A DNA stretch of 64,000 nucleotides from Maribacter_C sp047345145 (GTDB taxonomy: Bacteria; Bacteroidota; Bacteroidia; Flavobacteriales; Flavobacteriaceae), in assembly GCF_047345145.1 (NCBI RefSeq), contig NZ_JBLFER010000002.1:1240001-1304000 (forward strand), given 5' to 3'. Positions 1 to 8,398 of the stretch are shown here, piece after piece. The notes beneath the pieces were generated by a model that did no database searches, was not told the origin of the DNA, and was given only the letters and a program-made list of their open reading frames with translations. A program made the position numbers and the translations under genes. Within the stretch, counting starts at the first letter, position 1. The number at the start of each line of letters is the position of its first letter.

Positions 1-1721
1 ACCTTTATTGGCATGTCATACTTTACGGCTGTAGTTAATTCCGCCAGATATTGGCAGATGCCACCATCCCCAGCCACCGCAATAATAGGACGACTCTTTC
101 CTACTGCGGCCCAAGCGCCCATTGCTGCCGGAAAAGCAAAACCTATGGAACCAAGATAACCGGACATTAAAAAGGATTGTTGTGCTGATTCAAAATATCG
201 CCCTAAGGAATAGGCATTGTTACCCACATCAACACACATTACCGCATTTTTGGGAACCTGTTTGGTGAGTTCATCAAATACGGCAATAGAACTAATACCA
301 TTATTGTTGGTTTCCAATAGTCGTTTTTGCTTTTCAGCTCGCCAAATTTCCCATCGCTCTTGGATTTCCAAAGTATGGTTAATTTTATCCCCTGTATTCA
401 AGTATTGCTCATCAAGCAACTGCATCGTAACCGATATCTCACCCCAAAGTGCCGCATCAATCTTATGGAATTTACTTAGAGCTAGGGGGTCAAAATCTAT
501 TTGAATGAGTTTTTTCTTAGGTGTGATTCCTGTATGGTTAGAAAAGGAGGCTCCTATAACTAATAAAACATCCGATTCATTCATAAAATAAGAAGCGATT
601 GGTGTACCGCTGCGCCCCAATACACCCCCAGCCAACGGATGAAAGTCTGAAATTAAGCCCTTTGCTTTAAAAGTGGTCAATACAGGACATTTCAGTTTTT
701 CCGCAAATGCCACTATAGATTCCATATGAAAACGAGCCCCATGGCCCACAATGATAACAGGTCTTTGGGACTTGGAAAGCAGCTGTATCGCTTTGTCCAA
801 CATCTTTTTTGGGGGCGATATTTCCATCGCCGTGATTCTTCCTTCTTGAGTCTGAGCCTTTACATTGTTTTTGGCTTTTACCGTTTGAACATCATCGGGA
901 AAGGTTAGGTGTGAAACGTCTCTTTTCAAGAGCGCATGTTTTATGGCCAACGCCATAAGCTCGCTATGGTCACTATTTTCTTGTATCCTATGATTGAATT
1001 CTGCCACCGTGGAAAAAGCCCGTACCAAATCTACTTCTTGAAAATTACCGGTTCCCACAACTTGCGTTGCAACTTGGCCCGTAAGTGCAAGGATTGGTGC
1101 CCTATCTACTTTTGCATCCCATAAACCTGTAAACATATTGGTACTTCCAGGTCCTGCAATGGCAAAACAGGCAGCAGGTTTTCCAGTTAACTTACCATAG
1201 GCTGAGGCGGCGAAAGAAGCCGCACCTTCATGCCGAATACCAATATATTTTAAATTGCCCCTTTCTTCTTGTCTTCTAAATGCATCTGCCAGGCCTAAAT
1301 TGGAATGCCCCACCATACCAAAAACCCTGTTTACTCCCCAATTGATCATTGTTTCGACCATTACATCGGAAATGGTAGTTTCATGTGGCGCTTCTTTTTC
1401 TAAACCGACATAAATCGAATCTTCCTCTATTTTTAGGGGGAAGGTTTCCAAACCGTCATCAAAATCTCCTGAGCTTCCACCATGTGGACAAAAATCCCAA
1501 CCATGCCATGGACACCGCAACAAACCATTTTCGATAGATCCTTCTCCCAATGGTCCGCCTTGATGAGGGCATTCATTTTCCAGAGCTGTGAATTTACCCT
1601 CATAATGGGATAGACATAAATCCTTGTGTCCGGCCGTTACGGTCATCACTCGCCCTTCTGCAAGCTTTTTTCTGTCATCCAGTACCTTATGCCAAATCGT
1701 TTTAGTTGAAGAATCATTCAT
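1..1721 (-). CDS. Rieske [2Fe-2S] domain fused to ThDP-dependent oxidase-like enzyme (partial, C-terminus beyond window)
   Basis: Open from ATG at 1721 to the window edge (573 codons visible). Residues about 10-105 form a Rieske ferredoxin domain with C51-P-H53 and C70-P-W-H73 cluster ligands. From about residue 125 the protein follows the acetolactate synthase / pyruvate oxidase family: Pyr-domain catalytic glutamate E165 in RHEGAAS, the AGPGSTN motif, a central domain, and the start of the PP domain with GDGG at 551-554. Family knowledge: such enzymes decarboxylate 2-oxo acids using thiamine diphosphate; the Rieske part suggests electron transfer to or from the active site. The substrate cannot be told from sequence. 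The next gene, DUF427, ends 16 bp upstream, so the two may be cotranscribed. The fusion is uncommon; fold assignment is firm, function is inference. Confidence 0.88.
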   Translation of the reverse strand, partial: MNDSSTKTIWHKVLDDRKKLAEGRVMTVTAGHKDLCLSHYEGKFTALENECPHQGGPLGEGSIENGLLRCPWHGWDFCPHGGSSGDFDDGLETFPLKIEEDSIYVGLEKEAPHETTISDVMVETMINWGVNRVFGMVGHSNLGLADAFRRQEERGNLKYIGIRHEGAASFAASAYGKLTGKPAACFAIAGPGSTNMFTGLWDAKVDRAPILALTGQVATQVVGTGNFQEVDLVRAFSTVAEFNHRIQENSDHSELMALAIKHALLKRDVSHLTFPDDVQTVKAKNNVKAQTQEGRITAMEISPPKKMLDKAIQLLSKSQRPVIIVGHGARFHMESIVAFAEKLKCPVLTTFKAKGLISDFHPLAGGVLGRSGTPIASYFMNESDVLLVIGASFSNHTGITPKKKLIQIDFDPLALSKFHKIDAALWGEISVTMQLLDEQYLNTGDKINHTLEIQERWEIWRAEKQKRLLETNNNGISSIAVFDELTKQVPKNAVMCVDVGNNAYSLGRYFESAQQSFLMSGYLGSIGFAFPAAMGAWAAVGKSRPIIAVAGDGGICQYLAELTTAVKYDMPIK

Positions 1722-1737
1722 ATATGGTAGTTTATTT

Positions 1738-2019
1738 TTATTGGGTTACTTCCACACCATTCCAGAATGCAACATAGTCTTTTATCCCTTTGGCAGCGTA
1801 AGATGGATTAGGGTAGTACCAAGCGGCATCTGTATTGACCTTCCCATCAACCTCTAACGAATAATATGATGCCTCACCTTTCCATGGGCAAGTAGTATGC
1901 AACTCGGTAGGTTTCAAATACTCTTTATGAACACTCTCAGGGGGGAAGTAATGATTGTTCTCAATAATTTTCGTTTCATTGCTCTCCGCGATAATCTGAT
2001 TGTTCCAAATTGCTTTCAT
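1738..2019 (-). CDS. DUF427 domain protein
   Basis: This 93-residue protein matches the DUF427 family over its whole length, with the characteristic stretch around residues 24-58 (FPPESV, then TTCPWKGEASYYSL) and an AWYYPNP segment near 66-72. The biochemical role of the family is unknown; it is a small beta-rich single domain often found near oxidoreductases. No signal peptide is visible, so it is probably cytoplasmic. It lies directly upstream of the Rieske/ThDP fusion with a 16-bp gap, which suggests one transcript. Family call is from recognisable motifs; no function is assigned. Confidence 0.85.
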   Translation of the reverse strand: MKAIWNNQIIAESNETKIIENNHYFPPESVHKEYLKPTELHTTCPWKGEASYYSLEVDGKVNTDAAWYYPNPSYAAKGIKDYVAFWNGVEVTQ

Positions 2020-2088
2020 AATATACTATTTAATTTATTGCTATTAGTTGTACAGAATGTACAACCAGAGTCTTAATCATTCTCTAAT

Positions 2089-2544
2089 CTACTGATTCAG
2101 TTCATTTATTTTCAAATCAATTCGAAGTAGTGCCTTATTTGGATCCGACCCAAATATGGATTGTTTTATATTTCCATCTTTATCAAGAAGAATCCAATGG
2201 GGAGTTCCGCCTGCCTCATATAAGGTAAAGGTCGTTGCCGGATGCACATCTCTATAATAAGGAAAACGAATATAAAATTCATCTTTAGCATTCCTTAGTT
2301 CCTCATCAGTATATATTCTTCCTTCAAAACGAGTGTGGATGCCAACAACATTTATGTTCGCTTGCTCATAAATCAATCGATTTGCATATGGAATGGCTCT
2401 TCCTTTACAACCAGGACAACCTAAATAAAAAAAGAGGATTAGTAATGGCTTCCCTCTAAAGTCTGCTAAAAGAGGTGCTTTCTCATCGAATACCCTTTCT
2501 AAAGACCACTCCGGCAATTTCGTATGTTGTTGGAAATTACTCAT
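2089..2544 (-). CDS. Thioredoxin-like (TlpA/AhpC-type) protein
   Basis: The 151-residue protein has the redoxin fold order: a strand-forming LLILFFYLG followed by a C43-P-G-C46 active site, then a beta-hairpin region and a GTPHWILLDKDGNI segment carrying the cis-proline strand and the DxxG turn typical of TlpA-like proteins. A signal peptide is not evident, so it may act in the cytoplasm despite its TlpA likeness. It would exchange disulfides with a partner that cannot be named. Its start overlaps the end of the upstream membrane-protein gene by 8 bp, which indicates translational coupling. Confidence 0.82.
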   Translation of the reverse strand: MSNFQQHTKLPEWSLERVFDEKAPLLADFRGKPLLILFFYLGCPGCKGRAIPYANRLIYEQANINVVGIHTRFEGRIYTDEELRNAKDEFYIRFPYYRDVHPATTFTLYEAGGTPHWILLDKDGNIKQSIFGSDPNKALLRIDLKINELNQ

Positions 2545-2935
2545 TGTTTAAGGTATGGTTGTTCACAAACTGCATTTTTCTAATGGCCACGGCCCTATAA
2601 GCATAGATTATTAAAAACGTTAAGGCAATGAAAACTAGGATAGTACCTATATAAAGAACTATACTTGGAATACCCCATGCGTTATCGCTAGGTTCCAAAA
2701 CACCAAATATACCAGAGAGCACGTAACATCCTGTCGCGACATAAAGAAAAGCACTCGCCCGTGTCAACAGCCCCAATTGTTTTATTTTGTGATTCGAAAT
2801 TTCATGTTCAAAAGCCGAACACTTCTTTGAGAGTAGCTGACCTATCTCATTACTTACACTTAGCATTTGGGTAGCCGTTGAAAGTATTAACATTCCGATT
2901 CCCGGAATAATTGTAATAGGTAGATACCAGTTCAT
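2537..2935 (-). CDS. Small membrane protein, DUF2721-like
   Basis: The 132-residue protein has three hydrophobic segments at about 4-24, 53-76 and 88-115, with a charged loop between the first two. The N-terminal pattern (a helix followed by MLSVSNEIGQL) resembles the DUF2721 family of three-helix inner-membrane proteins of unknown function. Its stop overlaps the thioredoxin-like gene start, so the pair is probably coupled and may work together at the membrane. Family assignment is tentative. Confidence 0.65.
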   Translation of the reverse strand: MNWYLPITIIPGIGMLILSTATQMLSVSNEIGQLLSKKCSAFEHEISNHKIKQLGLLTRASAFLYVATGCYVLSGIFGVLEPSDNAWGIPSIVLYIGTILVFIALTFLIIYAYRAVAIRKMQFVNNHTLNNE

Positions 2936-2995
2936 ATCATTACTGTATTGTTATTATTTCATATTCGGTAGTTTGCTCCTAGAATTAATTTCGTC

Positions 2996-3265
2996 TTAGC
3001 CAATTATGGCACTCCATTTAGCGCTTCGTCTGGCCACTATTTTAATGAAAGGACAAACCGCGACCGCCTTATGACCTTCCTCCGTTAGCTTTTCAAAAGT
3101 TTTCTCTACTAGTATTTTTCCTATCCCCTTATTGCGTAATTGCCGTGGAACTTCTGAATGTACCAAATACATTTTTCCATTTCGGATATTATAGTCCACC
3201 AAGGCTTTTTCACCATCTATGTCAAGGACATATCTTTGATTGGTCTCATCATGTGTAATTTCCAT
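2996..3265 (-). CDS. Small GNAT-type N-acetyltransferase (YjdJ-like)
   Basis: This 89-residue protein fits the minimal one-domain GNAT family (Acetyltransf_CG, YjdJ type): a beta-hairpin core (RYVLDIDGEKALVDY), the acetyl-CoA pyrophosphate loop as RNKGIGK near residue 44, and a CPFI motif near 73-76 that ends the core. The usual tail FIxxHPEY is altered to VARRSAKWS, which is common in the Bacteroidota members. Substrates of this family are mostly unknown. A degenerate relative occurs at 5830-6147. Confidence 0.85.
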   Translation of the reverse strand: MEITHDETNQRYVLDIDGEKALVDYNIRNGKMYLVHSEVPRQLRNKGIGKILVEKTFEKLTEEGHKAVAVCPFIKIVARRSAKWSAIIG

Positions 3266-3401
3266 AGCTCTTTAACTTTATATATTTCTTTTTTACTTTT
3301 CAAAAGAACACCCTAAACAAAATTGGTTCATAGAACCTTTATTGAATTAAGGTTTAGGGGGAACTTTTCCTTTTCATCAACAATTGAAGGGTGTTCTGAA
3401 T

Positions 3402-3800
3402 TCAGTCAATACTTACAAATAACTTTTCTCCGTTAAAATGAACATGGCTATACAACTGAATAGGCTGTGATAGCACCCGTCTTATATAAGATTTCTCTGC
3501 AGCTTTGTGTAGATTCTTAAGTTGGCTTTTGGTCACTTCCCCTTCGATTTCCAAATGAATCAGGAAGGTCGATGTCTTTGTTTCACGATTTCTGTCTAAA
3601 TCTACCCTTACACTAACATTGGAAACCTTATAGTTTTTCCGTTGGGCTTCCTTATCCACGGTTGACCTAGTGCATTTTGCCAAGGCACCTGCCAATAAAT
3701 CCGATGGATCAAACTCTTGTACATCCAAAACTGTATTGTTTTCATTATTCAATACGATATGTTTTGAACCGACATCTCTTTTAATTTTAACTTTTGTCAT
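3402..3800 (-). CDS. OsmC-family protein, second redox Cys missing
   Basis: The 132-residue protein has the OsmC/YhfA layout: an N-terminal three-strand sheet, the first peroxidatic-type Cys at the start of the central helix (ALAKCTRSTVDKEAQRK, near residue 42), and a C-terminal helix that normally carries the second Cys. There the sequence reads AEKSYIRRVLSQ, with Ser where the family usually has Cys. OsmC proteins reduce organic hydroperoxides through a Cys pair, so this member probably uses one Cys or another mechanism; that is inference. It overlaps the upstream msrB gene by 4 bp, so both repair-type proteins are made from one message. Confidence 0.85.
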   Translation of the reverse strand: MTKVKIKRDVGSKHIVLNNENNTVLDVQEFDPSDLLAGALAKCTRSTVDKEAQRKNYKVSNVSVRVDLDRNRETKTSTFLIHLEIEGEVTKSQLKNLHKAAEKSYIRRVLSQPIQLYSHVHFNGEKLFVSID

Positions 3801-4246
3801 GATTTCACTAATTTCATTGATTCTGAGTTAATACAATATCTTAACCCACTAGGTTCAGGTCCGTCAGGGAAAATATGGCCTAAGTGAGCATCACATGTAT
3901 TACACATGACTTCCACGCGAACCATACCGAAAGAACTGTCCCTTTTATATTTGATTGCATTCTTAGTTATTGGCTGTGTAAAACTTGGCCATCCAGTACC
4001 CGATTCAAACTTAATGGAAGAGTCGAACAGCGGTGTGTTGCAACAGATACAGTTGTATTTTCCCGCTTCATAGATACTGCACAGTGCACCACTATGTGGG
4101 GATTCTGTTCCTTTCTGTCGAGTGATTCTAAATTGACTAGGAGTCAGGATCTTTTTCCACTCCTCTTCCGTTTTTTCAACTCTGCGTTCGGGCTCGGGGT
4201 TTCCCACTACAGTAAAATTTATGATGTCTTTCCAGGTTAGTTCCAT
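3797..4246 (-). CDS. msrB: Peptide-methionine (R)-S-oxide reductase MsrB
   Basis: This is a 149-residue MsrB. Two zinc-binding CxxC pairs are visible (YNCICCNTPLF and VMCNTCDAHLGH), the GTGWPSF substrate-binding motif is intact, and the catalytic Cys lies in LRYCIN near the C-terminus. It reduces methionine-R-sulfoxide in oxidised proteins using thioredoxin. There is no signal peptide. The gene leads an overlapping pair with the OsmC gene, and two MsrA-type genes lie further along (28168 and 35963), so the window is rich in methionine-sulfoxide repair. Confidence 0.96.
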   Translation of the reverse strand: MELTWKDIINFTVVGNPEPERRVEKTEEEWKKILTPSQFRITRQKGTESPHSGALCSIYEAGKYNCICCNTPLFDSSIKFESGTGWPSFTQPITKNAIKYKRDSSFGMVRVEVMCNTCDAHLGHIFPDGPEPSGLRYCINSESMKLVKS

Positions 4247-4599
4247 TTCTTCTTTTTTAAATTATATTTTACTTGACTGAGCGCGGTCGTCACTTTACTT
4301 CTTAAAAAATACGTCGATACCTTATATTTGATATGTACCAGTTCTTTCTACTACTCAGACTATAGGAAGAATTAGTTTTTACCTTACGTAAAATTATGTA
4401 ACAGCTGTGTCTAAACACCTATGTAGACTTCCTATCAAATTGTATATTTTTCCTAATAATCCTACCTTAAATACCTTTTCAATGGAAAGCTATATCAGCC
4501 ACATCGGCTATTTGTAGAACACAGATATGATTAGAAAGGTAGCCAAAGCAAAAATCGTCAGCTTATGTTTCTTGGCTCAAGTTCTTTACTAAAAGTGGG
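4247..4599. other. Intergenic stretch, 353 bp, upstream of msrB
   Basis: This AT-rich stretch separates the msrB start from the end of the AraC gene on the same strand. It should hold the msrB-osmC promoter. I see no RNA gene, no open frame that matches a family, and no clear consensus promoter of the TTG / TAnnTTTG type. A 9-base match to the conserved box of 44274-44310 near 4369 has the wrong orientation and is not claimed. Confidence 0.5.
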
Positions 4600-5379
4600 T
4601 TAGGCAATCATTCGATTTTGGCTATAGGCCTTTCTAAATTTCAACGGTGAGATTCCACAATTGCTCTTGAATAATTGAGAAAAATGACTTGGATTGTCAA
4701 AACCCACTCCCATACCAACTTGAGTAATATTATCTCTAGTCTTCAATAAAAGTTCTTTAGCTTGATCAAGTTTGAGTCTAATTACGCATTGATGGGGTGT
4801 TTCTCCGGTAGTTCGTTTGAACATGCGGATGAAATGATGAACGCTTAGCCCAGCAATTCGTGCCAAATCTCCGGTGGAGATAGACTCTTCCATTTTATCT
4901 TCGATATATTTATGTATATTTTTTATTTGGTACGGTGTGATACCCATTTTCAAACAACCACTTAATAACTTTTGTTCACAAAGTAATTTGACCAAATAAT
5001 TTCCTAAGGCACACACCATGTTTTCGCTTTGAATAGTATCCTCGGAAGATAATTGATTAAGTTCCTCCATTAAGTACATTGCGAGTTGGTTACTAAGACC
5101 GTTTTCCATAAAGCTCATGGGCTTAAAACTTTTTAAATCCATACTTCTATCTAAGCATCCGAATACACCATTGTATTGACCAATGATTATAGGTTCAGTT
5201 CTTTTAAAGTCTTCACAAGGCTTAAAATGAAAGTAATAGGAAGAACCTTTTACATTCTCAGTAGAAAAGGTGTTCGTACTTTCATTTATTAAAAAAAGAA
5301 TTATTGGGTTTAATTGTAAAACATTATTCATGTTTTCGGCTGATGTTGCCATACGGTTTAAACTATTCAGATATTTCAT
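4600..5379 (-). CDS. AraC-family transcriptional regulator
   Basis: The 259-residue protein ends in an AraC double helix-turn-helix at about 150-255: ISTGDLARIAGLSVHHFIRMFKR for the first HTH and ITQVGMGVGFDNPSHFSQLF with the closing GISPLKFRK for the second. The N-terminal 145 residues would be the sensing or dimerisation domain but match no ligand-binding family I know. It lies at the end of the leftward gene group and is divergent from the gene at 5830 across 450 bp, so either side could be its target. Confidence 0.9.
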   Translation of the reverse strand: MKYLNSLNRMATSAENMNNVLQLNPIILFLINESTNTFSTENVKGSSYYFHFKPCEDFKRTEPIIIGQYNGVFGCLDRSMDLKSFKPMSFMENGLSNQLAMYLMEELNQLSSEDTIQSENMVCALGNYLVKLLCEQKLLSGCLKMGITPYQIKNIHKYIEDKMEESISTGDLARIAGLSVHHFIRMFKRTTGETPHQCVIRLKLDQAKELLLKTRDNITQVGMGVGFDNPSHFSQLFKSNCGISPLKFRKAYSQNRMIA

Positions 5380-5829
5380 GGCCTTAACTTTTATGATTCG
5401 TTCTAACTAAGACAAGGCTCGTGCCATTAGAGTTAAAATAATTTTATAATTTATAACAATCTGATTACAAGTTACTTATAGATTTTTAAATTAAAATCGT
5501 TTGTAATCTTATTTTTGAAAATCTACAGTATGTTGGAGTTATACAATACACGGTGGTTTATTTATAATAGCAGATTTTACATTCGAACTCATCTTGAGTA
5601 AAAAAGGAGAAGATAAATTTTGTACTAAAATTGCCGTGATATTTACTTAATACAGCAATTTTTCGATAGTATGGCAACTTAACCATTAAATGAGACCTCT
5701 ATTTAGTCGAATTTTGTTTTAATAAAAGAAACCGCTTTGAAGTGAGGATAAGTCTATAGCATACAGTCTTTATCAAGCTAATTGATCAATACCTAATATA
5801 TTGTGCGAGCGTAACTTAAAATAGAGAAC
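5380..5829. other. Divergent intergenic region, 450 bp
   Basis: This very AT-rich region lies between the leftward AraC gene and the rightward GNAT-like gene. It must carry promoters for both. I found no recognisable coding remnant, RNA gene, long inverted repeat or consensus promoter that I would defend. Confidence 0.5.
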
Positions 5830-6147
5830 ATGGAAACAATACCATTAGTACAGAACACCGTAAACGGAAAATTTTTCTATGAACTTCAAATTAATAATCA
5901 CAAAGCGTTTATAGAATATCATATATTTAGTGATGATTTGTTATTATTAATATCTTCGGGAGTAACACAGAACCTTCCGAATCATCATCAGGTTCGGGAT
6001 GCTTTAATTGAACGTGTTTTGGATCGAATAAGAAGAACAAACTTTAAGGTTATCTCATATTGCCCTTCAATCAATAAGTTTGTCAATAAGAATAAACAAT
6101 ATAGAAATATGATAATATCAAATCAGTTACTAAGTGAGGTTTCATAA
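5830..6147 (+). CDS. Degenerate YjdJ-like GNAT protein
   Basis: This 105-residue protein aligns by eye with the minimal GNAT at 2996-3265: KFFYELQINNHKAFIEYHIF matches the core hairpin and VISYCPSINKFVNKNKQYRNMI matches the terminal CPF-x-x-FIxxHPEY motif. The acetyl-CoA loop RxxGxG is not preserved (the position reads PNHHQVRDAL), so acetyltransferase activity is doubtful. It may be a binding-only or regulatory relative. The frame is otherwise intact, so I annotate it as a gene and not a pseudogene. A hairpin follows the stop. Confidence 0.7.
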   Translation: METIPLVQNTVNGKFFYELQINNHKAFIEYHIFSDDLLLLISSGVTQNLPNHHQVRDALIERVLDRIRRTNFKVISYCPSINKFVNKNKQYRNMIISNQLLSEVS

Positions 6148-6155
6148 GTAAGAAA

Positions 6156-6186
6156 AGAGTTTATCAAAAATAATCTTATAAACTCT
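6156..6186 (+). terminator. Possible terminator hairpin after the GNAT-like gene
   Basis: AGAGTTTAT (6156-6164) pairs perfectly with ATAAACTCT (6178-6186), giving a 9-bp AT-rich stem with a 13-base loop 9 bp after the stop codon. The following bases are only weakly T-rich, so termination strength is uncertain. Confidence 0.4.
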
Positions 6187-6314
6187 ATTCTTCAAATAAT
6201 AAATCTAGCTTTTAAACCGGGTTCACGTTGAGATAGACTAAAAAAATAGAGTCTTGATCGCATAATCCATAAATTATATTTTTATTTAAAGTAACAAATA
6301 TTAAAAAATCCCCT

Positions 6315-7127
6315 ATGGGCATATTTAGTTTATTTAATTCGGAATCAGAAGAATTGTCTTTCAAAAAAGTAAATGACTTTTTCGGAGTTGAGGTTTTTGG
6401 TCTTCCAAATGTTCGTAAAATTACTGATTCTCAAATTGAGCAATTAAAGAAGCTAATTTTAGAGTATGGAGTAGTAGTCTTAAGGAATAAGACCGCCTGG
6501 ACAGAAACAGAACAAATAACGTTCACCAATATGTTGGGTAAACTGGATTCTCCAGTAATCTATTCAACAACCACTCCGTCTGACCCTAAGGTTTTAAAAA
6601 TTTGGCCTAATGCCCAACAATCGGGTCTTCAATGGCATAGTGATAGATCGTATTTAGAGCGTCCTTCTCATCTCAGTATTTTTCAGATGGTAGAGCGACC
6701 ATCAATTGGGAATGAAACAGCTTTTTTAAGTTTATTGGAGGTTTATAGGAACCTCCCAGAAGATATAAAACACAAATGGGCCAATTATCATATCGTTTAT
6801 GCGACTAAAAAAGTAATGCATCCACTTTTTTGGGTTCACCCATTTAATGGAAAAAAAACGATGTATTTCGATTTTCGATTTGCAGAGGAAATCGTGGATA
6901 TTTGTAGCGCTGCAGATGAACCTATGAAAATAAAAGATATCAATAAAGTTGTACAGGTCATTGATCAAATGTTCACCAAAGAAAAGGCAAAGTACACTCA
7001 TGTTTGGCAACAAAATGATGTGCTTATTTGTGATAACTACGCCATTTCGCACAAAGCGAATCTAGTTTCTAAGACAGAGGAAGCTAGAGTATTGATTAGA
7101 TCATCTACAGAGGGAATCTATTTTTGA
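6315..7127 (+). CDS. TauD/TfdA-family Fe(II)/2-oxoglutarate dioxygenase
   Basis: The 270-residue protein carries the iron facial triad of the TauD family: H108-S-D110 in WHSDRSYLERPS, and H246 in the DNYAISHKA segment, followed by R258 or R262 that would bind the 2-oxoglutarate carboxylate. Length and order suit the family (about 270-300 residues). Members hydroxylate small substrates such as taurine, sulfonates or amino-acid derivatives; the substrate here is not evident. The start ATG at 6315 gives the family-typical N-terminus. It stands alone, 174 bp before the GAPDH gene. Confidence 0.9.
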   Translation: MGIFSLFNSESEELSFKKVNDFFGVEVFGLPNVRKITDSQIEQLKKLILEYGVVVLRNKTAWTETEQITFTNMLGKLDSPVIYSTTTPSDPKVLKIWPNAQQSGLQWHSDRSYLERPSHLSIFQMVERPSIGNETAFLSLLEVYRNLPEDIKHKWANYHIVYATKKVMHPLFWVHPFNGKKTMYFDFRFAEEIVDICSAADEPMKIKDINKVVQVIDQMFTKEKAKYTHVWQQNDVLICDNYAISHKANLVSKTEEARVLIRSSTEGIYF

Positions 7128-7301
7128 TTTTACCATAAACCATTTAGCTTAAGTGCTGCTTTTTGAGGTTCGTATTCATTCTAGGAAGAGTATTACTTGG
7201 TAAACTAATTCACTAGTTAGGAAATAAAAAGTGTTATTAGCAAAGGTGAAATTTTATGAATATACGTACACTAATTAATCTAATATAAAAATTATAACAT
7301 A

Positions 7302-8303
7302 ATGAAGATCGCAATTAATGGAATGGGCAGAATAGGTAGGGCTGCGCTAAAGGTAATCTTAGATACAGATGGCCTTGAATTGGTAGCTATAAACGATATT
7401 GTTTCCATAGAAAATCTAGCCTATTTGCTTAAATACGATACGGTTTACGGTAAATACGAGCATGATGTAACCCACAATACGGATTCTTTCACGATTAAGG
7501 GGAATATGATTATGTATACTAGTGAACGAAATCCGGAACTCCTTTCTTGGGGAGAACTGGGCATAGATTTAGTGATTGAAAGTACTGGTATATTTACGGA
7601 GTATGAAGGTGCTGAAAAGCACATTAAGGCAGGTGCAAAAACAGTGATTATTTCCGCTCCCACCAAGAGCAAAGAAGCTCCCACTGTAGTTCATGGAGTA
7701 AATACCCAAACTGGCCATACGTCTATTTTCTCATGTGCCAGTTGTACAACCAATAATATTAGCCCTATTGTAGAAATCCTTGGGAGGCGTATTGGTGTAA
7801 AAAAAGCAATAATGACCACGGTACATGCCTATACAGCATCACAACCAGCAGTAGACGGTCCCTCCAAAAAGAATTTTAGAATGGGTAGAGCTGGTGCGGC
7901 AAATATTGTTCCTACAACAACTGGTGCAGCAATTGCCACAACAAAAGCGTTGCCAGAATATGAAGGCAGATTTGACGGAGTAGCCATACGTGTACCCATT
8001 CCGGTAGGATCATTGTCCGATATGACCTTTGTCATGGACACGGATGTGACCGTAGAAGAGGTAAATTCCATACTTAAAGAGGAAGCAACCAGTGAAAGAT
8101 ATAAAGATATTGTTGATACAACTTATGATCCCATCGTCTCTTCAGATATTATAAAGAGCCCTTATGCCTCAACAGTAGATTTAAGTATGACCCGAGTGGT
8201 AGATGGTGATTTATTAAAAATAATGACCTGGTATGACAATGAATGGGGTTTTACCAATCAAATGATAAGACAGATTATCGATATTAAAAACAATAAATCA
8301 TAA
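7302..8303 (+). CDS. gap: Glyceraldehyde-3-phosphate dehydrogenase, type I
   Basis: This 333-residue protein is a phosphorylating GAPDH. The Rossmann signature reads INGMGRIGR (Met in place of the common Phe), an Asp follows the second strand (INDI), which favours NAD over NADP, and the active site is S147-C148-T-T-N with H175 in TTVHAYT. The C-terminal WYDNEWG motif is present. It converts glyceraldehyde 3-phosphate to 1,3-bisphosphoglycerate in glycolysis and gluconeogenesis. It is monocistronic and ends facing the convergent kinase gene, with a hairpin between. Confidence 0.96.
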   Translation: MKIAINGMGRIGRAALKVILDTDGLELVAINDIVSIENLAYLLKYDTVYGKYEHDVTHNTDSFTIKGNMIMYTSERNPELLSWGELGIDLVIESTGIFTEYEGAEKHIKAGAKTVIISAPTKSKEAPTVVHGVNTQTGHTSIFSCASCTTNNISPIVEILGRRIGVKKAIMTTVHAYTASQPAVDGPSKKNFRMGRAGAANIVPTTTGAAIATTKALPEYEGRFDGVAIRVPIPVGSLSDMTFVMDTDVTVEEVNSILKEEATSERYKDIVDTTYDPIVSSDIIKSPYASTVDLSMTRVVDGDLLKIMTWYDNEWGFTNQMIRQIIDIKNNKS

Positions 8304-8334
8304 ATTGAACTGAGCAGAGAATATGGTTCTTATC

Positions 8335-8376
8335 AATTATGGTGATTCATTCCTATAGCAATGAATCACCATAATT
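8335..8376. terminator. Bidirectional hairpin between gap and the kinase cluster
   Basis: A perfect 17-bp stem: AATTATGGTGATTCATT at 8335-8351 pairs with its complement at 8360-8376 around an 8-base loop. It lies between two convergent genes, 32 bp past the gap stop and 22 bp past the kinase stop. T-runs on both sides are short, but the length and symmetry fit a shared terminator. Confidence 0.75.
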
Positions 8377-8398
8377 TAGAAAAAATATCTGCTTCTTA

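Noticed and set aside
4367..4395. GGAAGAATT followed by a TACCTT, like part of the 37-bp box
   Set aside because: Only 9 bases match, half-site spacing is absent and the orientation is wrong for msrB.
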